Shown in pieces: positions 8,934 through 16,654 of a stretch of DNA of 64,000 nt (position 1 is the first letter of the stretch; every line of letters begins with the position of its first letter). The notes beneath the pieces are model-generated. The model was given only the letters and a program-made list of their open reading frames with translations. It was not told where the DNA came from and did not search any database. A program made the translations under genes and the position numbers. This DNA comes from Laceyella sediminis (lineage in GTDB: Bacteria > Bacillota > Bacilli > Thermoactinomycetales > Thermoactinomycetaceae), in contig NZ_PVTZ01000008.1 in NCBI RefSeq assembly GCF_003003125.1, forward strand, positions 124,001 to 188,000. The letters are read 5' to 3'.

Positions 8934-9827
8934 ATGGACAATTACAATTGGAAAAAAATATTCTATTGGGCTGCTTTTGTGGTCTTTGGTATCTTATCAA
9001 AAGGTACTGTGCTGATCCTTGGTTCATTTTGTATCCTTGCTTATGCCACATACCTCTATTTTGTAAAGAAACAAAAAAAACAAAATTGGTTCATTTTAAG
9101 TGGTAGTGCGTTTATCGTCGGGTTGATTCTACTAATTCAGTGGGCATCTTCACTACCTCCTGTTGAGCATACACAATCAACAACTAAGCCTGCATCAAAG
9201 CCTCAAGTGTCCTTTACCTTCGAGACAACCTCAATCACCACAAAAGAGAATGAGGTAATTATTAAAGGTAGCGTTGAACCAAAGGATGCAACAGTAAAAA
9301 TTAAAGACGGTAGCAAAGTAACTGAACTAAAAATGATTAAAGCTGGCCAATTTGAATACAAAGCAGACACATCCTATCCTTTGACTTATCGCTTTGAATT
9401 TGTCGGGTCAAAAAAAGGTTTCGAAGATGCTAAAGAAACTGTATTAGTTGAAAGACAAAAGACAGCAGCTGAACTCAAAAAAGAAGAAGATGACTTCAAA
9501 AACTCATGTAAAACTGTGAAATATGGAGAAATAGAAAAAAGTCCAGACAAATATGTTGGTCAAAAGGTGAAGTTCAAAGGAAAAATCCTTGAAATCCAAG
9601 AAGTATCAGGCGTGGGTATCATGCGGATCGCAGTCACTTATATGGGGTATGATATATGGAACTTTAATGATGCAGTATGGGTTAACTACACAGGGACAAC
9701 AGATGCAGTGAAAGATGATATAGTCACGGTTTATGGAACAATGTTACTTCCAAAAAGCTACACATCCCAAGCCGGTTGGGAAATTACGATTCCTCAGATG
9801 GATGCTAAATACATAGAAAAAAAGTAA
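8934..9827 (+). CDS. Membrane-anchored protein with C-terminal OB-like domain
   Basis: The start at 8934 is preceded by AGGAGGGG, a better choice than the ATG 18 bases upstream. The N-terminus has two or three hydrophobic segments (residues about 7-40 and 47-65), then a beta-rich extracytoplasmic domain (about 80-170), a short charged helix, and a C-terminal segment (about 185-297) with SPDKYVGQKVKFKGKILEIQ and WEITIP. That last pattern recurs in Bacillus membrane proteins annotated as toxin regulators and in OB-fold proteins. No enzyme motif is seen. It stands alone with its own terminator. The function is unknown. Confidence 0.6.
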   Translation: MDNYNWKKIFYWAAFVVFGILSKGTVLILGSFCILAYATYLYFVKKQKKQNWFILSGSAFIVGLILLIQWASSLPPVEHTQSTTKPASKPQVSFTFETTSITTKENEVIIKGSVEPKDATVKIKDGSKVTELKMIKAGQFEYKADTSYPLTYRFEFVGSKKGFEDAKETVLVERQKTAAELKKEEDDFKNSCKTVKYGEIEKSPDKYVGQKVKFKGKILEIQEVSGVGIMRIAVTYMGYDIWNFNDAVWVNYTGTTDAVKDDIVTVYGTMLLPKSYTSQAGWEITIPQMDAKYIEKK

Positions 9828-9845
9828 ATAAAAACTTTGTCTTAA

Positions 9846-9871
9846 CCCCAGCAAAACGCTGGGGTTTTCTA
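9846..9871 (+). terminator. Terminator after 9827
   Basis: CCCCAGC, loop AAAAC, GCTGGGG, then TTTTCTATTT. Confidence 0.85.
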
Positions 9872-9879
9872 TTTATATC

Positions 9880-9995
9880 ACGCAAGAAAACATCTATTCT
9901 TTTTGCCAGGGGTCCTTACGGCTACCGTTACAACATCAGCAATCTTGCTTTCATATACAGTCACAACAAATGCGCCGTTAACGTTGACACGGTAC
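9880..9995 (-). pseudogene. Tail fragment of an amidase-associated domain
   Basis: Read leftwards this encodes PMYRVNVNGAFVVTVYESKI and onward, matching the C-terminal repeat of the amidase remnants at 20033 and 23453 (PMYKVTVDGKEIF). It has no start and no catalytic part. Divergence from the other two copies shows it is not a recent duplicate. Confidence 0.5.
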
Positions 9996-10021
9996 ATGGG
10001 CGACCGTAAGTGGGCTTCCTT

Positions 10022-10072
10022 CTTCTAAAGATATGTGAGTCCTACAATAAAAAAAGTAAGGATAAAACACCT
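10022..10072. repeat. Shard of the ORF90 5' end
   Basis: TTCTAAAGAT, then GAGTCCTACAATAAAAAA and GTAAGGATAAAACACC, match 26402-26450, the 5' end of the small membrane-protein gene next to the intact comM. It lies just left of comM copy B. Confidence 0.75.
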
Positions 10073-10111
10073 GTTCTATTAGTATTTCAGGAGTCAGACC
10101 GCCGCTATTTG

Positions 10112-10232
10112 TGGAAGGGGGTATGTTCTCCTCTTGCACCCGCCCCCCATTTCCCTCTCTACATACCCAACTAATTATGAGAACTGTATCATAATAAAGG
10201 TAAAAACATATCTTAATCCAATTCTCTCCCTG
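10112..10232. repeat. comM 3' flank, copy shared with 5250-5371
   Basis: Closely similar to the flank of copy A, including CAACTAATTATGAGAAC, with small insertions and substitutions. It is absent next to the intact comM. Confidence 0.8.
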
Positions 10233-11090
10233 TCACTCCCAAATCTTCCGATCCAGCGCCCGGTAACGGATCGCCTCGGCGATGTGGGCAGCGCTGATCT
10301 GCTCCGCTCCGTCGAGGTCAGCGATGGTGCGCGCCACTTTCAAAATGCGATCGTGGGCACGGGCACTTAAGCCCAGGGTGTCGAAGGCTTGCTTCATCAA
10401 TTGGCGTGATTCTTTGTCCAAGACGCAGTGTTCGCGGATGTCGGCCGTGCTCATGGTGCTGTTAGTGCTGTGTTCTTTCCCTTGGAAACGGCGGGCTTGT
10501 CGCTCGCGAGCACGGTTGACCCGGTCGCGGATGGCAGTCGAGGATTCCCCTGTTTCTGCGCCGCTCAATGTCTTGAAATCCACTTTGGGAACTTCGATGT
10601 GGATGTCAATGCGGTCCAGCAACGGGCCGGAGATTTTAGAACGGTAGCGGCTCACTTGATGCGGAGTACATGTACAGGAGCGGTCTTCTTCGTACCCGAA
10701 GTAACCGCACGGGCAAGGGTTCATGCTCGCTACCAGCATCAGCTCAGCAGGAAATGTCAGGACAGCACGGGCCCGGCCAAGGGTAACTTCGCGGTCTTCC
10801 AAGGGCTGGCGAAGCACTTCCAGCACGGTTTTAGAGAGCTCTGGCAATTCATCGAGGAACAACACGCCGCGATGAGCCAAACTCACTTCCCCCGGCTTTG
10901 GCACGGTTCCCCCACCCACCAAGCCGGCAGTGGAGATGGTGTGATGAGGTGAACGAAAAGGGCGTTCGGTGATCAGGTGGCCCCGCTCTTTGATTAATCC
11001 TGCAATGCTGCAGATCTTGGTCACTTCTAACGACTCTTGCAAACTCATCTTGGGCAGAATGGTGGGAATCCTTCTGGCCAACATCGTTTT
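10233..11090 (-). pseudogene. Truncated copy B of comM (YifB) 3' part
   Basis: An open frame of about 283 codons, nearly identical to the C-terminal half of the intact comM. It begins in [20 protein letters not shown] just after the Walker A loop, and retains the Walker B segment, the Cys cluster ([18 protein letters not shown]) and the lid. The P-loop and the whole N-terminal Lon-like domain are missing, and similarity ends at 11090 exactly where the TTAGCTGACC repeat starts. It has no ribosome site. Better preserved than copy A. Confidence 0.92.
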
Positions 11091-11131
11091 AGCTGACCTG
11101 AGGAAAGTTGGCGCATTTTATTCAACTGGTT
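11089..11131. repeat. Direct repeat R1 at the comM copy B breakpoint
   Basis: TTAGCTGACCTGAGGAAAGT (11089-11108) is repeated exactly at 11683-11702, and weaker similarity continues for about 20 more bases (GCATTTTATT...ACTG). The first copy coincides with the point where comM homology stops. Confidence 0.85.
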
Positions 11132-11156
11132 CACCTGTACATCATCTAACCATGAT

Positions 11157-11187
11157 AACCACCTGTAGAATTACAGGTGGTTTTTCT
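11157..11187 (+). terminator. Strong plus-strand terminator without an obvious gene
   Basis: AACCACCTGTA (11157-11167), loop GAAT, TACAGGTGGTT (11172-11182), then TTTCTTTT. No intact plus-strand gene lies upstream, so it probably came with a lost gene. Confidence 0.8.
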
Positions 11188-11290
11188 TTTATCTAGATAC
11201 ATCATTGATTGATTTCTTACGACAATGAACAACCTCTGCCAGTACTTCGAAAACAACAAACAAATGAAACAATGACAGAGGGAAAATAGT

Positions 11291-11388
11291 GATTCAATAC
11301 CTCATAGGTAGCTCATAAACTGTTCCTTTCAATACAACTACGGATGAATCATCCCAGGGTTTCAATACCTCATAGGTAATTCATAAAC
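11291..11388. CRISPR. Two-repeat CRISPR remnant of a second repeat family
   Basis: Two 30-base units (11291-11320 and 11359-11388), 27 of 30 identical, are separated by a 38-base unique spacer. On the minus strand the better copy starts GTTTATGAATTACCTATGAG and ends GTATTGAAAC. This is the shape of widespread type I/III repeats ending ATTGAAAC and is unrelated to the main array. No cas genes lie beside it. Confidence 0.7.
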
Positions 11389-11482
11389 CCCTATAGATTC
11401 ACAAAAATGACTTCTATCACAACTAAATATACCATACACCTTACCTAATATAGATAAATAATTTCAAAATAAAATGAGAACC

Positions 11483-11526
11483 GTCGTCGATCCCCAGTGT
11501 TTTTTGCACTATTATAGATCGACGAC
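11483..11526. repeat. Nested inverted repeat
   Basis: GTCGTCGATC (11483-11492) and GATCGACGAC (11517-11526) are perfect inverted arms. Inside them AGTG and CACT can pair around TTTTTTG. No T-run follows, so it is not a standard terminator. It could be a protein-binding site or the hairpin of a small element. Confidence 0.6.
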
Positions 11527-11682
11527 AGCGCAAAGAATGGCCTGACCTACCAACGCTGATAAATAAATCTCTGTATCAGACATTCACAAACCCCTTTGCA
11601 TTACTGATGTAGCAGTTAATCAATAATATTTTCTATTCCAATTCGGCAGAAAAAGACTGTTGACCTTCTTCTGTCAACAACC

Positions 11683-11726
11683 TTAGCTGACCTGAGGAAA
11701 GTAGTGGCATTTTTTATTGACTGAAA
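11683..11726. repeat. Direct repeat R2
   Basis: Second copy of TTAGCTGACCTGAGGAAAGT, immediately after a small hairpin (TGTTGAC 11658-11664 / GTCAACA 11673-11679). With R1 it brackets about 600 bases holding the CRISPR remnant and the nested inverted repeat. Confidence 0.85.
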
Positions 11727-11741
11727 ACAACCAAGCTAAAG

Positions 11742-11835
11742 AAATGCGGCTCAACAAACACACCAAATTATCAATCAAATTGAACCACTTGTGCAACAGC
11801 TTGAAGCGAGGAACCTCAATATAAAAGATTTTTAA
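11742..11835 (+). pseudogene. Unidentified gene tail
   Basis: A frame opening after a stop encodes QIINQIEPLVQQLEARNLN and ends IKDF. It looks like a coding helix but has no start, and is probably the last 30 residues of a lost gene. Confidence 0.3.
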
Positions 11836-11857
11836 CTATAAAAACGTCCGCGATCAT

Positions 11858-12580
11858 ATGCCGACGTTTAATTTTTACACTAACCCTACTCTCTCGATAT
11901 ATGCTTCGGGGCTGTTCATATTAGTCGGATTATTGTATATTTTATTAAAGAACAAAGAAAAGGAGAAGTTAGCTTTGGGCGATTGGACAAAAATCGAATT
12001 TATTGGAGAAGACTTTAGCTATCAACGAATACCCGTCCTAAAACTTAATAACTGCCGTTTTATTCAGTGCAACTTCAAAAATGCTTTATTACAAGAAGTT
12101 AACACCCATCATTGTCTATTTGATCAGTGCGATTTCAAAAACGCAACCATGAACAGTTCAACCCATAAAGGGTCCGCATTTCTTAACTGTCGTTTTGAAA
12201 ACGCTAATCTATTCGTTTCCATATTTGAGGATTGCAAAATGACCGGGTCATCATTTGGTGAAGCGGATCTTTCCGGTGTTTCCATTAAAGGTGGAGATTG
12301 GTCCTATACCTTTTTACGAAACCATCATTTAAAACGATGTGACCTATCCGGTGTACTCTTTAAGGAATCGGACTTATATAATTGTAACTTTGAAAAGTCT
12401 AATTTAAGAAATGCAGATTTATCTTATGCAAACGTGTCTGGAGTTTCTTTTAGTGGAGCTGACTTGAGAGGTGCCATCTTAGATGGAATTGATTTAAAAA
12501 GTTTAAACTTAAAAGGAACACGAATTGACATTGCACAGGCAATTCAATTAGCTCATTCGTTTGGTGCAAAAGTTGAATAA
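11858..12580 (+). CDS. Membrane-anchored pentapeptide-repeat protein
   Basis: A 240-residue protein with one N-terminal transmembrane segment (residues about 13-31) and then pentapeptide repeats of the A(D/N)LxX type: CNFKNALL, CDFKNATM, CRFENANL, ADLSGVSI, SNLRNADL, ADLRGAIL. These fold into a right-handed square beta-helix. Free relatives such as Qnr mimic DNA and protect gyrase, but membrane-anchored ones have no settled role. No good ribosome site precedes the ATG; upstream the frame closes after about ten codons, so this start is the only reasonable ATG. It converges on the RiPP operon with a shared terminator. Confidence 0.8.
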   Translation: MPTFNFYTNPTLSIYASGLFILVGLLYILLKNKEKEKLALGDWTKIEFIGEDFSYQRIPVLKLNNCRFIQCNFKNALLQEVNTHHCLFDQCDFKNATMNSSTHKGSAFLNCRFENANLFVSIFEDCKMTGSSFGEADLSGVSIKGGDWSYTFLRNHHLKRCDLSGVLFKESDLYNCNFEKSNLRNADLSYANVSGVSFSGADLRGAILDGIDLKSLNLKGTRIDIAQAIQLAHSFGAKVE

Positions 12581-12588
12581 AAAATAAA

Positions 12589-12608
12589 TGCTTGGACTTA
12601 TCCAAGCA
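12589..12608. terminator. Shared bidirectional terminator
   Basis: TGCTTGGA (12589-12596), loop CTTA, TCCAAGCA (12601-12608). The minus strand continues with a long T-rich tract, so it mainly serves the radical SAM operon arriving from the right. Confidence 0.75.
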
Positions 12609-12619
12609 ATTTTCCAAAA

Positions 12620-13960
12620 CTATATATTTAATCGATCTACCAAGAATGCCAGTTCTTCTATTTTCCTAGTTGCCAAGACATCTGTAAGCGATGATGTATC
12701 ACGATTTGAAATAGCATTTTCTAATTCATCTCTTTTTTGGTTTATGTGCCATTGGTTTAAATCCTCGTAAATACGCTCAACATCCTTGTTTATAAAGTGC
12801 CACCCTCTTTGAAACAGGCCATATGTTAAAATACCCTTTTCTTCAAGTTGCCTTTCCATAGGTGTTGATGGTACTACTTTCACAAATGAATTAACCAGCA
12901 ATTGCGGAACTCTCCATCTACCAATCCTTATAAGCTGTTCGACTTCAAAACGAAGTTGTTCCACCGTTAAAAATGGTTGCCACAAAATGTAACTCAAAAG
13001 AATGGTAATTCCAAGCCGATCTGCTTCGTCTAAAATAGTCAGTAGATGCCGGTAGTTTACCTTTTTGTGATAAACATTACTTAGTGTTTTCTGATGTAAT
13101 GACTCCAATCCCACAGTTATATTGGTCAATCCCGTTTCTGACATTCTTCGGAGGGCCGCTGGAGTTAGACATTCGGCTCGAGTGTTGATACTGTAGTTAA
13201 TCGGCACCCCTAACCCCTTAATCCCTTTACAAAACTCTTCGATCCGTTCCTCAGCAATGCGTCTATTTCCAAGAAAATCATTATCTGAGAATGTAATGAC
13301 CCTATCCCCAAACAGATTTAACCCAAACTCAATATCACGAATAACCGCAGACATTGATCTTGGCTTCCATCTAACTCCTTGGCCATTGTTATATGCACAA
13401 AAAGAGCATTTTGAATTACAACTTCTACTTGAAAGCAACGAAAGACGATCTTCCGGTTCAAATTCTATGGACATGTCCAAACCAGTAATTCCGGGATGAT
13501 CATCATTGAACAGGGAATGCTGAACAATTAATTCACCAATTTTTCTTCCCTGGTCCATTCCATTGGGAATCCACCTAATTCCATCCGCATCACAAATTCC
13601 TGCTGCTTCTGGAGAGTATTCAATAATCTCTGAAGCAAAAGATGTAGCCATATAGCCGGTAAGCCAGATAGTAGATACTTTTCTTCCCTGTCTCAATTCA
13701 CTGCATGTATCCACTATTCTTTTTAGCCTTTTCCCGTAGACCAGCGTATTATTGCAGACAATAACAACCCCATCAACATTTAAAGCTGCTGCTTCGTTAA
13801 GTGCCAGAATCGTGTCAGATCCCTTCCAATTACAATCTCGTACAATGACATCTAAACCTTTAGACGCCAAAAAGCTACATAAATAAGACGTATGGGCATT
13901 GAATTTAACTGTTCTGGGTGTAAATCGCCCTAGTCTTGGTGTGATCACCATTACCTTCAT
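12620..13960 (-). CDS. B12-binding-type radical SAM enzyme of the RiPP-like cluster
   Basis: A 446-residue protein. The first ~165 residues form a Rossmann-like cobalamin-binding-type domain without an obvious DxHxxG motif, as in class B enzymes. C181, C185 and C188 form CxxxCxxC (SCNSKCSFC), which holds the 4Fe-4S cluster that cleaves SAM. The middle has the usual radical SAM barrel features (FSDNDFLG, INTRAECL, VGLESLHQKTL). Related enzymes methylate unactivated carbons or build cross-links. It overlaps the upstream maturase gene by ATGA and is the last gene of the operon. The substrate is most simply the neighbouring peptide; a small-molecule substrate is also possible. Confidence 0.75.
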   Translation of the reverse strand: MKVMVITPRLGRFTPRTVKFNAHTSYLCSFLASKGLDVIVRDCNWKGSDTILALNEAAALNVDGVVIVCNNTLVYGKRLKRIVDTCSELRQGRKVSTIWLTGYMATSFASEIIEYSPEAAGICDADGIRWIPNGMDQGRKIGELIVQHSLFNDDHPGITGLDMSIEFEPEDRLSLLSSRSCNSKCSFCAYNNGQGVRWKPRSMSAVIRDIEFGLNLFGDRVITFSDNDFLGNRRIAEERIEEFCKGIKGLGVPINYSINTRAECLTPAALRRMSETGLTNITVGLESLHQKTLSNVYHKKVNYRHLLTILDEADRLGITILLSYILWQPFLTVEQLRFEVEQLIRIGRWRVPQLLVNSFVKVVPSTPMERQLEEKGILTYGLFQRGWHFINKDVERIYEDLNQWHINQKRDELENAISNRDTSSLTDVLATRKIEELAFLVDRLNI

Positions 13961-15312
13961 GAATTTATCTCCTCAATTGGTTTATTGAAATGGGAAACCG
14001 GATTGGCCGGAGATAAATGACAGGGATCTTGGGCAGTAGTATGGGCAATCACAGAACATCTGCTTTTACACTCCACCCGCCAATTACACGAACCGCAACT
14101 CGCTCCAGTCTGATCGGGCAAGTGACGCATTCTCTTTAACACCGACGAATGATACCAGATGTCAGGGAATCGTTGTTCCAACACATTCCCCGCATATAAA
14201 CTTGGAATAGATATTCCCATAATACAAGGCAAAACGTTTCCACGTTCATCTACATTGGCTCCCACAACACCCGCAGTACAGATAGAACTATCCTTTTGAG
14301 TAATATCATTGCAGTTGCTTCCATAATTGATGCGAATATGAGGATACTGATCTTGGAGAACTTGATACCTGTCAATCAAATAGTATTTCTGGTCAAAGGA
14401 TAGTTGGTATTGATGGAATACCCCATATCCCCTACCCGTAGGAAAGATATTGACAAACTTCACTTCACAGCAACCCAGCTCGGAAGCCAGCCTTACGATC
14501 TGGTCAACCTCATGAAAGTTTTTATTGTGAATGGTTACCTCAAGCGAAACATCCATTCTTGATCGTAATTGACGAATTCCCTTGACAGTTTTAACAAATG
14601 CACCCGACTTCCCCCTGAAAGCATCATGGGTTTCAGGTGATGCACCATCCAAAGAAACTTGGATTTTATCTATTCCTAGCTCTTCAACAAGTCGATCTGG
14701 TGTATCTTCTTTAATCAACGTACCATTTGTTGTAGTGCGGATCACCATATCTTTTTTTCGCGCATAGGCAGACAATTTCCAAAAGCGTTCATCAATAAAC
14801 ACTTCGCCACCAGTGATGAACATTTCAAAAACGTTCAATTCAGCAAAATCATCGATCAATCGATACCAATCATCCTCAGACAAATGACTTGGTACTCCTT
14901 GCGGACTTGCGAAACAATAGCAATGTTCACATTTCAAATTGCAAATCGTCCATGGTTGAATATGCATCCAGACAGGAGATGAGAAAGGTTTTTCCATAGC
15001 TATCCTTTCTTGCTCTTCGCACAACTGTCTCCAATCACCAGCCGAAAACGGAATACCATCGCCTTTCTTTTCCTTTAAAACGAAATTATCACTCAGGTTT
15101 TGGACAATTTCTTCGACCCGGGACGGTAAACAGCTAAGTTCCGAAGCAATAACTTTTGCCACCTGCTTTTTATCTCGCGGTACTTCAAATGACTTTACAA
15201 TCAAGGTTTCTAAATGATTGAGCCTGGCAACACTTTGGCTTTTTCTAAAGTAAATAAAGCTTCCAAATGGTTCTTCACGAAGCCTTACCAAATCTTTTTT
15301 TTGTAAAACCAT
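13957..15312 (-). CDS. Radical SAM/SPASM peptide maturase with N-terminal RRE
   Basis: I take the ATG at 15312 (451 residues) because GAGGAGGG lies about 8 bases upstream. Residues 1-85 look like a PqqD-like winged-helix RiPP recognition element that grips a leader peptide. C124, C128 and C131 (CNLKCEHC) form the radical SAM cluster; GGEVF, TTTNGT and QVSLDGAS follow as in this superfamily. The C-terminal SPASM region has CTAG...VLPC and CGSCNWRVECKSRC for extra 4Fe-4S clusters. PqqE, mycofactocin and sactipeptide maturases share this architecture. It sits between the precursor gene and the second radical SAM gene. Confidence 0.87.
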   Translation of the reverse strand: MVLQKKDLVRLREEPFGSFIYFRKSQSVARLNHLETLIVKSFEVPRDKKQVAKVIASELSCLPSRVEEIVQNLSDNFVLKEKKGDGIPFSAGDWRQLCEEQERIAMEKPFSSPVWMHIQPWTICNLKCEHCYCFASPQGVPSHLSEDDWYRLIDDFAELNVFEMFITGGEVFIDERFWKLSAYARKKDMVIRTTTNGTLIKEDTPDRLVEELGIDKIQVSLDGASPETHDAFRGKSGAFVKTVKGIRQLRSRMDVSLEVTIHNKNFHEVDQIVRLASELGCCEVKFVNIFPTGRGYGVFHQYQLSFDQKYYLIDRYQVLQDQYPHIRINYGSNCNDITQKDSSICTAGVVGANVDERGNVLPCIMGISIPSLYAGNVLEQRFPDIWYHSSVLKRMRHLPDQTGASCGSCNWRVECKSRCSVIAHTTAQDPCHLSPANPVSHFNKPIEEINS

Positions 15313-15381
15313 TGACACCACCCTCCTCATCAATCAAGTATGGAGCGGCGGGCCTATCAAAGACCCGCCATTGCATTGCAT

Positions 15382-15546
15382 CTAAGCCATTTCGTCTTCA
15401 TCCAAATCATATGCTCCCTTAGCATCAGGAGCAGTTCCTGTGTACGTTCCATCGACTTGTGTCAAAGACACGGCGGTTGCACCTTTATAAAGACGAAAGG
15501 TATCTTCGGAAACCTGATTTTGCAAAACGGCTTTCAACATATCCAT
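15382..15546 (-). CDS. Candidate RiPP precursor peptide (54 aa, no cysteine)
   Basis: A 54-residue ORF 69 bases upstream of the maturase start. It begins MDMLKAVLQNQVSEDTFRLY and ends AYDLDEDEMA; the middle includes KGATAVSLTQ and VDGTYTGTAPDAKG. Translation may start at the first ATG (15546) or at MLKAVL (15540), which is better placed after AAAAGGG. The N-terminal half looks like an amphipathic leader. The second half is rich in Thr, Gly, Asp and Tyr and has no Cys, so thioether (sactipeptide) chemistry on this peptide is excluded. The precursor role is inferred from size, position and the RRE-bearing maturase. Confidence 0.7.
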   Translation of the reverse strand: MDMLKAVLQNQVSEDTFRLYKGATAVSLTQVDGTYTGTAPDAKGAYDLDEDEMA

Positions 15547-15664
15547 CACCCTTTTCAAGTTTTTTCATCCCATGACAAAATCGACAACATCAATAACTAG
15601 TAATTTTGATAATCACCCCCCTTACGAGATCAAGATGGGCCACCAAAATAACCTGAATTTCCGA

Positions 15665-15712
15665 TCAAAACTTCGGACTAGGCGGTTCGTAATCAGTCCA
15701 TTCCTTGAACAT
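15665..15712 (-). CDS. 15-residue peptide ORF, -EPP- family
   Basis: Encodes MFKEWTDYEPPSPKF behind AAAAGGAGG with a 7-base spacer; an ATG two codons earlier sits too close to that site. It lies between the helix-turn-helix gene and the RiPP precursor in the same direction. It shares M-x3-aromatic and E-P-P with the ORFs at 8690 and 19848. It could be a signal peptide, a leader peptide, or a second modification substrate (it contains W-T-D). Translation is not proven. Confidence 0.45.
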   Translation of the reverse strand: MFKEWTDYEPPSPKF

Positions 15713-15754
15713 ATACATGCCTCCTTTTAAATCAATTTGGTGCGAAAACAACTA

Positions 15755-16104
15755 CTAATCACTCGTTTGTTTCAACTTCGTTCCTACTTTGCGAACCGGA
15801 ATATTGAACCAATGTAGCCAATTTAAAATAGTTGGATGTGTTGTACCTAACTTTTTCGTAATTTGAGTAGTGGACAATAATTCCACCCAATACAAATGAT
15901 AGAGAACATGGGCCATTTTTTTGTCCAATCATTTTTACTTGCCAATAAACACTTTCTCTTTTTAGCATTATTTCTTGAGATCTGATAATGCTCTATATTT
16001 ACTTGGATGGTGTTTGTAGAACAGCGAAAATGTTTAGTTAGGTCTTGCATCCTGTAACCTTCTTGTAATTTCTGTCTTAGTTCATTTTCAGGGAGCAGTC
16101 TCAT
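15755..16104 (-). pseudogene. Double helix-turn-helix protein, frame broken at A7
   Basis: Two HTH units lie in different frames: residues from MRLLPENELRQKLQEG (start 16104, overlapping the Nudix stop as ATGA), then after a run of seven As (near 15912) HVLYHLYWVELLSTTQITKK and TTHPTILNWLHWFNIP. The second unit aligns well with the last unit of the tandem HTH protein at 16655-17343. A one-base change in the A-run would restore a single protein of about 115 residues. Homopolymer error, real mutation or programmed slippage are all possible. It probably regulated the Nudix/RiPP operon. Confidence 0.6.
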
Positions 16105-16529
16105 TGATAAACACCTGGCAACGACTGTTTACGGAATGTTTCGATAAAATTTAGGTGAACTTTCTCCACAACTGTTGAAACTTGCGACAGGCTAAAATAC
16201 TGAATGCGATTGGCTTTAAAGAATTCCCCGTAGATTTCCGATGTGGCATATACAGCCGTCACAAGATAGGCTAGTTCATCGTCGAATTGAAAGCGATACT
16301 TTGGCCCCGAAAAAACTCCAACCAGTCTCATACTCCCCATCACCAAACCTGTTTCTTCAAAGAAGCAACGTCTTGCCGCATCTTCAAGTTCTTCCCCCAG
16401 GCCAAGCAAAGCACCAGGAACTTCCCAACGATCTCCGATCTGTTTAAGCAACACTTGCCCCTTTTCATTCACTGCCAACACATGGACGCCAACAACCACG
16501 AAGGAGCAGGACTTTGATACATCAGACAT
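16101..16529 (-). CDS. Nudix hydrolase
   Basis: A 142-residue protein with a Nudix box at residues about 40-62: the loop GLGEELEDAARR and CFFEETGL. Nudix enzymes cleave nucleoside diphosphates linked to other groups, using glutamates to bind Mg2+. The canonical R-E pair here reads R-C, so one conserved Glu is replaced while the later EE is kept; activity may be altered. The gene starts the minus-strand run Nudix, HTH, peptide, RiPP precursor, radical SAM enzymes, so it may belong to that unit. Confidence 0.8.
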   Translation of the reverse strand: MSDVSKSCSFVVVGVHVLAVNEKGQVLLKQIGDRWEVPGALLGLGEELEDAARRCFFEETGLVMGSMRLVGVFSGPKYRFQFDDELAYLVTAVYATSEIYGEFFKANRIQYFSLSQVSTVVEKVHLNFIETFRKQSLPGVYQ

Positions 16530-16654
16530 AGCTCCTCACCTACTAACTCTGGATTCTTTAAACAATGAACCAGTAATGCCAGATAAAACAACAAGCACTA
16601 GTGAAAATCAAGATTACCGACAGCACTTCCACGCAAACCCCTCCACCATGCCCC

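Noticed and set aside
15665-15712. The 15-residue ORF as a second RiPP precursor because it contains W-T-D
   Set aside because: Three-residue cyclophane motifs do contain aromatic-x-Asp, but the peptide is too short for a leader and resembles the other -EPP- ORFs more; noted only as an alternative.
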